The notes: generated from the sequence alone by a model not told the origin. Positions 53,010 to 62,260 are shown, numbered from the stretch's first letter. The stretch: 64,000 bases of DNA from DALYLB01 sp964468345 (GCA_964468345.1 CAYXVZ010000032.1:3621-67620), one strand, 5' to 3'. Numbers and translations: made by a program.

Positions 53010-54086
53010 TTACGCCGCGAGTGACAGGCGCATCGTTTGATATTTCGGCGCCTGTTCGACCAGCGAGAGCACGCGGCCATGGATCATTTCGTCGATCGTC
53101 AGAACGGGCAGCCCCGTGGCCTGTTCGGCTTCGCGAATGGCGAGCGGGCTTTGCGTCATCACGCCCGAGATGCCCCGCAGCGGCAGCCCATATGAACGAA
53201 GCTGCCGCACGCCGCATTCCGCCGAGAGGCTGTCATTGGCCGAAAAGAACAGGTGGTCGATCTGCGTTCGGAACGGCCCATGTTCAAGCAGCATCCGCGT
53301 TTCGCGCTGAAAGATGCCGTCGGCAATCTCGATCACGATGTAATCCGGATCGCTGGCCTTCAGATTCGAGATCAGGTTGTGATAGATCGACATCAGTTCA
53401 TCGAGGCTCAGCATGTACGTCGATGGATAGCCGGCATCGACGAAATCGACGACCGGGCGAGCGCCGTTGCTGACAAAAAAGCGCGCATCCTTGCCGGCCG
53501 TCGTGCCGGTGATTTTGGCCGCCGCCACGCGCTTGCCCGCGCGGCTCAACGCGCGCGCAATCGTTCCGACCGTCGTCGTCTTGCCGGAGTTCATCGAAGA
53601 CCCGACCACCAGAATCTGCTCGCAGGCGCGCTCGACGCGATAACCGGCCTCGTCTTCCCAAAGCGGCATCAGACCGAAGGTGCGAAGATTCAGTGCCCGG
53701 CCGGCGGCATCCGCCGGCGCTCCCAAGATGCGAAGTTTCGTCGACTGCCCCATCGTCGTATGCCTTGAAGCGACTTCGCCGATCAAACCGCCGACCGACA
53801 GCATCTCGCAGGTCTCTCCCACAACATCCGGCACATAACCTTCAAACTGGTCGGTCGCATACCGGTTTCCGAATGCCCCAATGATCACGTCGCCCGGGAA
53901 GATGTGATACATCGCGCCGCCGCGGCCTTCGATCATCGTGTGCTTGCCAATGCTGACGACTTCGGCGATCACCAGATCGCCGATGCGCGGCGACGGATCC
54001 AGCGGAACAATCTGGGTCATCGCGGTGGTCGGAACAGGGTGCGTAACGAAACAGTGCTTGATGGTCTTGTGGTCGATTGCCTTCAC
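53010..54086 (-). CDS. P-loop NTPase, unknown function (DUF1611/MobB-like fold)
   Basis: The 358-residue protein starts at GTG 54086 behind AAGGAGAT. Residues 1-150 form a beta-rich N-terminal domain (RIGDLVIAEVVSIGKH, MYHIFPGDVIIGAFGNRYA). Then comes a P-loop, GSSMNSGKTTTVGTIARAL (162-180), with IEIADGIFQRET as a probable Walker B region and a VVDFVDAGYPSTYMLS segment. The layout resembles DUF1611 or dethiobiotin-synthetase/MobB-type NTPases. I cannot name the substrate. It sits between a peptide-binding lipoprotein and the ABC exporter on the same strand. Confidence 0.7.
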   Translation of the reverse strand: MKAIDHKTIKHCFVTHPVPTTAMTQIVPLDPSPRIGDLVIAEVVSIGKHTMIEGRGGAMYHIFPGDVIIGAFGNRYATDQFEGYVPDVVGETCEMLSVGGLIGEVASRHTTMGQSTKLRILGAPADAAGRALNLRTFGLMPLWEDEAGYRVERACEQILVVGSSMNSGKTTTVGTIARALSRAGKRVAAAKITGTTAGKDARFFVSNGARPVVDFVDAGYPSTYMLSLDELMSIYHNLISNLKASDPDYIVIEIADGIFQRETRMLLEHGPFRTQIDHLFFSANDSLSAECGVRQLRSYGLPLRGISGVMTQSPLAIREAEQATGLPVLTIDEMIHGRVLSLVEQAPKYQTMRLSLAA

Positions 54087-54430
54087 GTTTATCTCCTTTT
54101 CCCTATCGGGTGTTTATCGTTTATATGATTCCCTCGCCCTTCTCTTCGGCCGCATTGACGCAACCGCGAGCGACACCATTTGCCATGGCCCTCAGCCATA
54201 GGCCTTTTAACGCAGACGATAAGACTTTCGAGTTCTTCGCTCCTGTTATCTCGTCTGTCGTCCCTACAGTGTTGCCGCTACAGATGGAAATACATCCTGT
54301 GAAAAGATTGATCGATTTTTCCTCTGGGCGGGAAGCATCTGAAAAATCACGAAGAAATCGGTGGCTGGCTTGCGAGGAAACGGATCGCGCCGGCAGGGCG
54401 TCATGAGAAAAGCCCTGCCGGCGGCGGCGA
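54087..54430. other. Intergenic region between P-loop gene and peptide-binding protein gene
   Basis: No gene is supported. A hairpin with GCCGGCAGGGC/GCCCTGCCGGC arms (about 54390-54422) lies immediately after the stop of the peptide-binding lipoprotein gene, read on the - strand, but without a T-run. It may attenuate transcription into the P-loop gene. The rest shows nothing recognisable. Confidence 0.5.
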
Positions 54431-56167
54431 TCATTTCGAAGGACTGATAAAAAGTTCTTCGGCATTCCATAAGGAACGCGGAGGAAGAAAACTGGGTTGA
54501 TAATTGCCGAGACTGGCACGGGCGCCGGAAAGAAAATGGCGCGCGACCAGCGGAATCATGGGCAATTGTTCCGCGAAAAGTTGCTGGATCTCATCGAACT
54601 TCCGCTTTCGCTCCGCCGGGTCGCGCGAGGCAGCCATCTCGGCGAGCAATTGATCGAAGCGGGTTTCCCATTCGAATTGCGGCCGGGACTGTTTCATCGC
54701 CCAGAAATGCAGATTGCCATCCGATCGGAGCACGGCCGTCCAGGCCGAAGGATCGGGCCCGCTCGGCGAGACGCCATGAATCGCGGCGTCATACGAGAAT
54801 TTTCGCGTCAGAAATTCTTCGAGCATTTTATCTTCGAGCGCGGTGAGATTGACCTTGATCCCGATTTTCGCAAGGTCTTCCTGCATGATCACGGCCATCT
54901 GCTTTCGTGGAGCGACGGACTCCGAAACGATCAACGTGAATTCCACCGGGCGTCCCGACGAATCGAGCAGGCGCGGCTGGCCGGCTTCCTCGCGAAATTG
55001 AAATCCGGCTTCCTGGAGCAGGCTGCGCGATCGCCCCGGATCATAGGCATAGGAAGTCCGCTTTTCGCTCAGCCAGATTTTGTTTCCAGGCGTGACGAAG
55101 CTGTCAATCGGGGTTCCCAGTCCGCGCAGCACGTTGGCGACGATCGCATTTCTATCGATGGCGTGCGCGATGGCTTTTCGAAAGCGAGGATCGATAAACC
55201 AGCTCCGGCGCGCCGGATCGACCAGCGGCTTTCCCTTCGCGTCTTTTGCATCCGAGAGATTGAACCAGAACAAATCCGGTTGCAGCCATGGTCCCGCATC
55301 CCGCAACACCGTCGCTCCCGGCTGATCCTTCAAGCTTGCGTAATCGGCGGGGCGGATTCCATCGAGAAGATCGATCCCTCCCTGTTGAAATTTCAGAATC
55401 GCCGTATTCGGGTCCGCAATGGCATCAATCACAAGCTCATCCAAATAAGGAAGCTGTGTGCCGCCGGCGTCCTTTTTCCAGTAATGCGGATTGCGCACAA
55501 GAATCGTTCGCTGCCCGGGAACATATTCTTTCAGCATGAACGGGCCGGACACGGCAAACTCTTCCGGCTTTGCTTCCAGGCCCCAGGCATTCTCGAAGGC
55601 GCCGCTTTCGAACGCCGCCGACAACTTATGCCGCGGCAGGACGCCGAGATTCGCCAGGATGTCGGCCGGGTCGGCAATCGGTTCGGGAAGGTCGAGACGA
55701 ATCGTTCGATCATCGATCTTTTGCGCCTGAATGTTTTTCCCATTTACCAACAATGCATCGCGAAAGAGGGAATTCAGCTTTTCGTCGGTCAGCACTCGCA
55801 GGGTGAACAAGACGTCGTCAGCCGTCAGCGGCGCGCCATCCGAAAACGCCAGCGAAGGCCGCAAACGGCAGGTGAGACTCTTGCCGTCCGGCGCCAGATC
55901 CCACGATTCGGCCAGCCCCGCGACATTCTGCTGGGTCTGATGATTGAACTCGATTAGCCGCGAGTTCATCAGGTAATAGCTGATATTGACCGTGATTACG
56001 CTGGTCGCCAGCGGATAATTGAATGTCGTGGGCGTCGCCCGTTCCGCAACCGTGAGCCGCCCGCCGGCGCGGGGGACCCGGGATTTTGTTGATTCCTCTC
56101 GCGGGCCGCGACACGCCGCGACACAGAGAATCGCCATCCAGACACCGATCAGTATTTTCCGTGACAA
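54431..56167 (-). CDS. Peptide ABC transporter substrate-binding lipoprotein (SBP family 5)
   Basis: Start TTG 56167 has GGAGG seven bases upstream and gives 578 residues, with the signal VWMAILCVAAC forming a lipobox. The ATG at 56242 adds an unlikely leader. Family features are TVAERATPTTFNYPL, SWDLAPDGKSLTCRLRPSLAFSDGAPLTADDV (split at LTC), NPHYWKKDAGG and RKAIAHAIDRNAIV. The protein binds oligopeptides or similar ligands on the outer face of the membrane and delivers them to the OppB/OppC-like permeases, which lie about 3.4 kb downstream on the same strand with two genes in between. Confidence 0.92.
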   Translation of the reverse strand: MSRKILIGVWMAILCVAACRGPREESTKSRVPRAGGRLTVAERATPTTFNYPLATSVITVNISYYLMNSRLIEFNHQTQQNVAGLAESWDLAPDGKSLTCRLRPSLAFSDGAPLTADDVLFTLRVLTDEKLNSLFRDALLVNGKNIQAQKIDDRTIRLDLPEPIADPADILANLGVLPRHKLSAAFESGAFENAWGLEAKPEEFAVSGPFMLKEYVPGQRTILVRNPHYWKKDAGGTQLPYLDELVIDAIADPNTAILKFQQGGIDLLDGIRPADYASLKDQPGATVLRDAGPWLQPDLFWFNLSDAKDAKGKPLVDPARRSWFIDPRFRKAIAHAIDRNAIVANVLRGLGTPIDSFVTPGNKIWLSEKRTSYAYDPGRSRSLLQEAGFQFREEAGQPRLLDSSGRPVEFTLIVSESVAPRKQMAVIMQEDLAKIGIKVNLTALEDKMLEEFLTRKFSYDAAIHGVSPSGPDPSAWTAVLRSDGNLHFWAMKQSRPQFEWETRFDQLLAEMAASRDPAERKRKFDEIQQLFAEQLPMIPLVARHFLSGARASLGNYQPSFLPPRSLWNAEELFISPSK

Positions 56168-56411
56168 GTCAGTCCTCCACTCTCCGTCGTTGTTCAAAAT
56201 CCGAGGGGATTTTTGAATCGACGAAGGACGATGCGATTTCAATTCGGGGAAATGGTTATACCCAAAGTGATTTCAGAGCGAAAGCGCATTTGGTTCCGCC
56301 GATTGACCAAACTCGCGGTTGGCATTCACCGCAACATTGATTACACTCCCCTCCAACCGGGCAAGAACTGAGATTTTTCATGGCAGAATTTTTGGGACCT
56401 GATTGCATAAA

Positions 56412-56984
56412 ATGAATTTATCCGACGACAAGTCTCTGGTATTGGCCTGCCGCGCCGGCGATGCCGCCGCCTGGGAAGCCCTGGTCAACCGATATCGCAA
56501 GTTGATTTACAGCATTCCCCGCCGCGCCGGTTTGAGCGAACACCTGGCCGCAGAAGTTTTTCAGCAGGTTTTTACGGTTCTGTTCGAAAAAATCGATACG
56601 ATTGAACAGCCCGAACGAGTCCAGGCCTGGATGGTGACGATGGCCAAACGGGAATCATGGCGCCTGGTTCGCCTCGAACGAATGTCGGAATCGCTGACGT
56701 CCACCGAAGAGGACAAATCCGATCCGCTGCAGAACATTCCCGATACGCACCCGCTGGCGGATGAGTCGATCCAAAAATTGCAGGAGCAAGCTCTTGTCTG
56801 GCAAGCCTTTCAAAAGCTGGATGATCGATGCAACATGCTGCTTTCCATGCTCTTTTACCAGTCAGAGCCGCCTCCCTATGCGGAAATTGCGGCTCAATTG
56901 GGCATCAGCGAAGGCAGCATCGGGCCAACACGCGCGCGCTGCCTCCAGAAATTACAAAAATTACTGGAAAATTCAGGATATTGA
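56412..56984 (+). CDS. ECF-family RNA polymerase sigma factor
   Basis: ATG 56412 is chosen; a TTG nine bases upstream is in frame. The 190-residue protein has region 2 (AAAWEALVNRYRKLIYSIPR, AAEVFQQVFTVLFEKIDTIE, RVQAWMVTMAKRESWRLVR) and a region 4 helix-turn-helix (LDDRCNMLLSMLFY, YAEIAAQLGISEGSIGPTRAR). Regions 2 and 4 look intact. The next gene on the strand is an HxxxCxxC protein and the one after that a TPR-CHAT protease, which suggests the sigma factor is the output of a proteolytic or stress-sensing switch. Confidence 0.92.
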   Translation: MNLSDDKSLVLACRAGDAAAWEALVNRYRKLIYSIPRRAGLSEHLAAEVFQQVFTVLFEKIDTIEQPERVQAWMVTMAKRESWRLVRLERMSESLTSTEEDKSDPLQNIPDTHPLADESIQKLQEQALVWQAFQKLDDRCNMLLSMLFYQSEPPPYAEIAAQLGISEGSIGPTRARCLQKLQKLLENSGY

Positions 56985-57004
56985 AGTATTTTTCAGGCAT
57001 TTCA

Positions 57005-57090
57005 TCCCACTGTCCCCGTGGGAAAGCAGGTTCGCTTTCCGTTTCGAAGCGCGCCCGGGAAGCGTCGCCTTTCTCCCGGGTCGAAATAAA
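57005..57090 (+). promoter_or_regulatory. Run of hairpins between sigma gene and zinc-finger gene
   Basis: Successive stems can form: GGAAAGC-AGGTTC-GCTTTCC (about 57020-57039) and CCCGGGA-TCCCGGG (about 57053-57079), with a weaker CCCA/TGGG stem before them. No T-run follows, so transcription probably continues. They could act as a leader or processing site ahead of the zinc-finger gene, which has an AAAGGAT ribosome-binding site. Confidence 0.5.
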
Positions 57091-57119
57091 CTGCTGAGCT
57101 AAAGCGAGAAATAAAGGAT

Positions 57120-57728
57120 ATGTCGGAATCGCATCTCACCTATGAACAAATGACGGATCTGGCCACTGCCCCCAACAGCGGCGGCGTCCCCACAGATCCG
57201 GCAATGGCGGAATGGGAAAGACATCTTTGTTTCTGCGCGGAGTGTGCTAAAGAAATGTCCACCCTCAAAAAAATCATTGGCTTGATGGAAGCCAGGCAAC
57301 TGGAAGAGCCGCCAACATATGTATTGAATCGAGTGCTCGACCTGTATGCAACGCGGAACTCTCCCCCCGCTGCAACATCGCTGTTTCAGAAACTCGTCGC
57401 GGTTCTCAGTCTCGATAGCTGGCAACTGGTGCCCGAATACGGCCTGCGTTCCGGAAATGCGGAATCGCGCCAATTGATCTACTCGGCGGGTGATTTTGAT
57501 CTCGATCTCCGTCTCACATCATCCGGACAATCGTGGGCACTCGCCGGGCAAATCCTGGGAGATTGCAAGCATGGGCAAATCGAACTCCGAAGCCTGACAC
57601 TTTCGGTGCAGGCAGAGGTGAATGAGCTTTGTGAATTCGTAATGCCACCGGTTCCGGCGGGAAAGTATAAATTAACCCTCCGCATGGCTGAGATGGAAAT
57701 CGAGGTTCCGGAGATCGCAATCGGGTGA
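57120..57728 (+). CDS. HxxxCxxC zinc-finger, anti-sigma-like soluble protein
   Basis: The 202-residue protein carries H35-x3-C39-x2-C42 (ERHLCFCAEC) near the N-terminus, the zinc motif of ZAS anti-sigma factors, followed by a helix (KEMSTLKKIIGLMEARQ). There is no transmembrane segment. The C-terminal half is beta-rich (about 120-200, RQLIYSAGDFDLDLRL, FVMPPVPAGKYKLTLRM), perhaps a small beta-sandwich for ligand or partner binding. Its stop codon overlaps the GTG start of the TPR-CHAT gene (GTGA), so the two are translationally coupled. It is a candidate inhibitor of the ECF sigma factor and candidate substrate of the CHAT protease. Confidence 0.75.
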   Translation: MSESHLTYEQMTDLATAPNSGGVPTDPAMAEWERHLCFCAECAKEMSTLKKIIGLMEARQLEEPPTYVLNRVLDLYATRNSPPAATSLFQKLVAVLSLDSWQLVPEYGLRSGNAESRQLIYSAGDFDLDLRLTSSGQSWALAGQILGDCKHGQIELRSLTLSVQAEVNELCEFVMPPVPAGKYKLTLRMAEMEIEVPEIAIG

Positions 57729-60625
57729 GCCTTCGCTCAGATGGAAGCTCCCCCTCGACTGGACGCAGGATGGATCGCCTTGAATTCGCCGAATTACTGC
57801 TGGCTGCAACCGACGCGGAAGCACCGTCTCTGATCGAGAGGCATCGGCAGATTTGCGATCTTTCCCTGGCCCGGGAACTACGATCCCTGTTCGATCAGGC
57901 TAAATCGGATTCTCCGCAGCGCGCGCGAGCCGTCGCGGAAAGCTTGAAAAGGCTTTCGTCCGCGACCGGCGATAAAAATATCCGTGCCCTTTCTCTTTGG
58001 ACCGAAGGCGTTGCGGCGCTCAAACTCGATGGCGATGCCGAGTGGGCAATCACGTCAATCGATGAAGCCGCAGCGCTGTTCCTGTCTCTCGGCCAACCGC
58101 TCAACGCGGCGGCCACGCACGTCAGCAAGCTTCACGCGCTGGCGATTTTAGGCCAATACGACGAAGCCATCGAATGCGCGCTGCGAGCCCGCAACATCTG
58201 CCTGGATGAAAGCGACTTTCTGACCGCCGGAAAATTCGAACAGAATCTCGGCAATCTTTATTTCCGCCGCGACCAGTATAAAGAAGCGGAACAGTCCTAT
58301 CGCGCGGCCAGGCAACACCTGCTCGAAGCCGGCGACTCAAAACAACTGGTCGACGTCGACACGGGGCTTGCGGTCGCTCTGACCTACCAGCACAAGTTTC
58401 ATGAGGCCATTGAAATCTACGAGCATTTATTGCCCAAAGCGGAACAGGCGGGATTGAGCTATGCGCAGAGCGTCGTTGAAAACAATCTCGGCTGTCTGGC
58501 TTTATTGCAGGGGCAATACGACCGCGCGCTGGCGATCCTGGAGACTTCCCGAAAGCGAAGTATTGTGCTGGGCCTGGAACATGAAGCCGCCTTAACCGAA
58601 CAAACGATCGCCGACACCTATCTGGAATTGAACCTGACGCCGGAAGCGGCCGCGATTTACAGCCGTCTGACACCGGTTTTCGCCCGCCTGGGAATGCGTG
58701 CGGAACAAGCCTGGATTCTGGCCTCGCACGGGCAGGCATTGCTGTTGCTCGGCGACTACGGCGCTGCCCTGGCCATGCTGTCCGAAGCCGGTGCGATTTA
58801 CGCCGATGAAAAAAATGAAGTTGGTTTGGGAATGATCAATCTGTCCCGCGCGCAAATCGAGTATGCCAGCGGGTATTATCGCGCCGCGATGGAGGACGCG
58901 CGCAAGGCCGCCGACTCGCTGATCGCCGCGGGGGCCTGGGCCGGCACCCTGTTTGCGCGATGGTTGTACGCGGAATCGCTTCGGGCCCAGGGATCCCCCC
59001 TGGAAGCCGAGCGGATTTTGCAAGAGACGCTCAAGGACGCGGAACGAGAGGTCGTTCCACAGGCCGCCATTCGGTGCTGGAATTCACTGGGGTTGATCTC
59101 GCTCGCCGCCCAGGATCAAGAGAAAGCCGAAGCCGCCTTTGAACAGGCCGTCTTGTTGATCGAGCAAATGCGTGCGCCGCTGCCGGCGGAAGAGATTCGC
59201 AGCGCCTTTCTCGCCGACAAGCTCACGCCTTATGAAGAACTGGCCTCGCTTTGCCTGCGGGACCGGGGATCGGCGCCGGAACGAGTCTCCCAGGCGCTGG
59301 TCTGGATAGAGCGAAGCCGTTCACGCGCGCTGGTCGAGATGCTGGGTCGCAACTCGACGCTCCTTCAAAACGCCAAAGAGGCCTCCGATCCCTTTCAGAA
59401 GCAGTTGATGGAACGGCTTGAGCAACTTCGCGAAGAATTGAGCTGGTTTTACACCCAGATCAATCGCCCGATCGAAGGGGATTTGCGGCAAAACGCAGAG
59501 CTTCGCAATCGTTTTCATGACTCGATTCGAACCCGGGAAAGCCAGGTCCGGGAATTGAGCCTGCAGATAAAACAACACAGCAGCGCTTCTGACAGGCAAT
59601 TCGAGATCGATAGCATTCGAGAATTGCAGCAGATGCTGGGCTCCGACACGGCTGTTGTCGAGTACTTCAGCATCCATGGACAGGTTTCTGCATTTGTCAT
59701 CACCGAGAACGTGGTCGAGATCGTCCCGGAGATTTGCAGCGAAGCATCCGTTGCGGAAGCCGGGCACCATCTGCGTTTTCAGATCGACTCTTTTCGCAGT
59801 GGGAGCAACCGCGTGCGCCGGCATCTCGATCAACTGATCGAGCGATCACAGCATTATCTTCAACGACTATATCGACAGGTTTTTCATCCCCTGGCCGATC
59901 GAGTGGGAAATCGGCGGCTGGTAATCGTGCCGGATCGCTCGCTCCACTATGTCCCGTTTCAAGCCTTATTCGACGGAACGCGGTATCTGATCGAGACCCA
60001 TGAAATCTCATATGCGCCCAGCATCGGCGTCTTACACCATTGCGCCGCGAAAAAGCCGCGATCCTATCGGCATGGACTGCTGGTCGGCGTGACGGATGAC
60101 CGCATACCGAATGTAACCGACGAGATCCGCGCCCTGACGGATGTGTTTCCGCAATCGAAGGTTTTACTCGATGGGGATGCCACCATCGAGCGGCTTCACA
60201 AATTGGCGCCGGAAACGGATGTGCTGCACCTGGCCTGTCATGGAAGATTCCGCCAGGATAACCCTCTGTTTTCCTCACTGGGACTGGCGGATGGATGGCT
60301 CTCGGTCCGAGATGCGTGCCAACTGAATCTGAACTGTGAACTCGTCACCTTGAGTGCCTGTGAAACCGGACTTCATTCCCAATCTCCGGGCAACGAATTG
60401 ATCGGTTTATCCCGTGGATTTTTTCAAGCCGGGACGCCCTCGCTGCTGGTCAGTCTTTGGGTCGTTGATGATGAATCAACCACCCGCTTGATGAAAGAGT
60501 TTTATCTTCACCTGCACAATGGGCGACGCCCCGCGGCGGCCTTGCGTTGCGCGCAGCTCTCAAGGCTCGCTGAAAACCCCCATCTGTTTTTCTGGTCTCC
60601 ATTTATTCTTCTTGGCCGTTGGTAA
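57725..60625 (+). CDS. TPR-CHAT caspase-like protease, coupled to the zinc-finger gene
   Basis: The 966-residue protein has no signal peptide and no transmembrane segment. Start GTG 57725 overlaps the previous stop; an alternative ATG at 57770 is in frame. TPR repeats run through residues about 95-470 (AATHVSKLHALAILGQYDEAIE, split at HAL). A coiled linker and the CHAT domain follow (about 680-966). The catalytic pair is H839 in LHLACHGRF and C879 in LSACETG. This is the family of separase/caspase-like proteases found in bacterial immunity and stress systems. Its position right after an ECF sigma factor and a zinc-finger protein suggests that it regulates, or is regulated by, them. Confidence 0.92.
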   Translation: MSLRSDGSSPSTGRRMDRLEFAELLLAATDAEAPSLIERHRQICDLSLARELRSLFDQAKSDSPQRARAVAESLKRLSSATGDKNIRALSLWTEGVAALKLDGDAEWAITSIDEAAALFLSLGQPLNAAATHVSKLHALAILGQYDEAIECALRARNICLDESDFLTAGKFEQNLGNLYFRRDQYKEAEQSYRAARQHLLEAGDSKQLVDVDTGLAVALTYQHKFHEAIEIYEHLLPKAEQAGLSYAQSVVENNLGCLALLQGQYDRALAILETSRKRSIVLGLEHEAALTEQTIADTYLELNLTPEAAAIYSRLTPVFARLGMRAEQAWILASHGQALLLLGDYGAALAMLSEAGAIYADEKNEVGLGMINLSRAQIEYASGYYRAAMEDARKAADSLIAAGAWAGTLFARWLYAESLRAQGSPLEAERILQETLKDAEREVVPQAAIRCWNSLGLISLAAQDQEKAEAAFEQAVLLIEQMRAPLPAEEIRSAFLADKLTPYEELASLCLRDRGSAPERVSQALVWIERSRSRALVEMLGRNSTLLQNAKEASDPFQKQLMERLEQLREELSWFYTQINRPIEGDLRQNAELRNRFHDSIRTRESQVRELSLQIKQHSSASDRQFEIDSIRELQQMLGSDTAVVEYFSIHGQVSAFVITENVVEIVPEICSEASVAEAGHHLRFQIDSFRSGSNRVRRHLDQLIERSQHYLQRLYRQVFHPLADRVGNRRLVIVPDRSLHYVPFQALFDGTRYLIETHEISYAPSIGVLHHCAAKKPRSYRHGLLVGVTDDRIPNVTDEIRALTDVFPQSKVLLDGDATIERLHKLAPETDVLHLACHGRFRQDNPLFSSLGLADGWLSVRDACQLNLNCELVTLSACETGLHSQSPGNELIGLSRGFFQAGTPSLLVSLWVVDDESTTRLMKEFYLHLHNGRRPAAALRCAQLSRLAENPHLFFWSPFILLGRW

Positions 60626-60844
60626 GCAATCTGTTGCCCCACGCTCTTTCTTCGCAACGGCCAACAAGACGAGAAAGTCGTCTTGCCCACCTTTCAATTC
60701 CTCCGGCATGCCGTCCGGGACAGCTTATTCCCGGCGAAATTAATTTCTTCGACATTGTATTTCCATACCTGAATGTAACTCTGTTCTGGCGCAAGCTTAG
60801 TATGTCAACTTGCGGTTCATTCAGGCCACTAATGGGAGGATTCA

Positions 60845-62194
60845 ATGGGGTGTATAAAAAAGATTCTCTGCTCTTTATCGTTACTGGTGTTTTGTGGCGT
60901 CGGAGCAATCACGGGACAGGCCCAAACCGGATTTGTCGCCGATGAGATTATTATCAAACTGCATAATCCCGCGGAATTGCCGGTCATCGCTTCTCAGTTT
61001 CGACTTGCGCCAATGCCATTGGATCAATTTGGCGCCCGGCCGATCTACCGAATGCAGATTCTCGACGGACAAACGCCACTGGTAAAATCAGATACCATGC
61101 GGTCCGACCCGCGCATTCAATACGCCGAGCCGAATTATCTTTCCAACACCCCGGAAGGCACCCGTGGAAGAGTCATTTGGGCGGACGGCACGCCGGGGAC
61201 GTATTCGCAGCAATGGGCTCCGGCCAAGATCGGGCTGCCCACCGCGCACCATTTTTCGAGCGGACATGGCGCTGTGGTCGCCGTGCTGGATACGGGGATC
61301 GATCCGACCCATCCGGCGCTGGCGGGCAAGCTCCTTCCCGGATTCGATTTCGTCGATTTCGACAATGACCCCAGCGAAGTTGGAATTCCGTTCCTGAACC
61401 CAGGGTTCGGCCATGGGACCCACGTTGCGGGAATTATCGCTCTGACAGCTCCCAATGCTCACATCCTGCCGGTCCGCGTGCTCGATCCGAACGGGCAGGG
61501 AAACCTGTGGGTGCTGGCCGAGGCGTTGATCTATGCGGCCGACCCGGATGGAAATCCCGCGACTCCCGACGGCGCTCACATCATCAACCTCAGTCTGGGC
61601 ACGCTGCGGCAAACTTCCCTTCTGAATGAAATTATTCACGAAATTGCCGCGCCGGGCGACGACGATGACGACGACGATGATGACGACAATGAGGACCGAG
61701 ACGATGATGACGGCGACGATGATGATGGAGACGATGATGACGGCGATGATGATGACGATGGAGGGAGCAATAGCATCAACGGGCTTCGCACGGTGTATGG
61801 GCAGGCTCCCGGCGGCATTGTCATCATCGCGGCGGCCGGAAATCTCAGTTCCACGTCCCCTTATTATCCCGCGGCGGAAGGAGTTCCCGGGCTGCTTGCA
61901 GTTGCCGCAAGCACGGAGGCCGACACACTGGCGGGCTTCTCGAATCGCGGTTCCTGGATCCATGTTGCCGCGCCAGGAGAGAACATCGTCAGTTGCCTGC
62001 CGGGAAATATCTATGGAAGCTGGAGCGGAACATCGATGGCGGTGCCCTTTGCGGCAGGCGAAGCGGCCCTGCTGCGCTCTCGCTCCCCGTGGATGACTTC
62101 CGTGGAAATCACCGAGCGTATCATCCAGGCCACCGTCGCCATTCCCGGCCCCGTCCCGCGTCGCATCGATGTGGGCCAGGCCATTCAACCGTAA
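60845..62194 (+). CDS. Secreted subtilase (S8 serine peptidase) with an aspartate-rich insertion
   Basis: The 449-residue exported protein starts at ATG 60845 (GGGAGGA site) with a signal peptide ending near GQAQ. A short I9-like propeptide region follows (YAEPNYL). The catalytic triad is intact: D149 in VLDTGID, H190 in GHGTHVAG and S397 in SGTSMAVP. Between H and S lies a stretch of about 37 residues made almost only of Asp with Gly, Glu and Asn (about residues 270-306), encoded by GAT/GAC repeats. It may be a calcium-binding or disordered loop. The gene is 219 bp downstream of the CHAT gene on the same strand and is followed by a terminator. Confidence 0.93.
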   Translation: MGCIKKILCSLSLLVFCGVGAITGQAQTGFVADEIIIKLHNPAELPVIASQFRLAPMPLDQFGARPIYRMQILDGQTPLVKSDTMRSDPRIQYAEPNYLSNTPEGTRGRVIWADGTPGTYSQQWAPAKIGLPTAHHFSSGHGAVVAVLDTGIDPTHPALAGKLLPGFDFVDFDNDPSEVGIPFLNPGFGHGTHVAGIIALTAPNAHILPVRVLDPNGQGNLWVLAEALIYAADPDGNPATPDGAHIINLSLGTLRQTSLLNEIIHEIAAPGDDDDDDDDDDNEDRDDDDGDDDDGDDDDGDDDDDGGSNSINGLRTVYGQAPGGIVIIAAAGNLSSTSPYYPAAEGVPGLLAVAASTEADTLAGFSNRGSWIHVAAPGENIVSCLPGNIYGSWSGTSMAVPFAAGEAALLRSRSPWMTSVEITERIIQATVAIPGPVPRRIDVGQAIQP

Positions 62195-62260
62195 TTTTGT
62201 AAGGCCTCGATGGATGCCCCTTCCATCCGATTTTAACGATTCTCCGGTGTGACTCCCCTC

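Noticed and set aside
54497..55957. 486-codon open frame opposite the peptide-binding lipoprotein
   Set aside because: Antisense shadow of a well-supported SBP family 5 gene.
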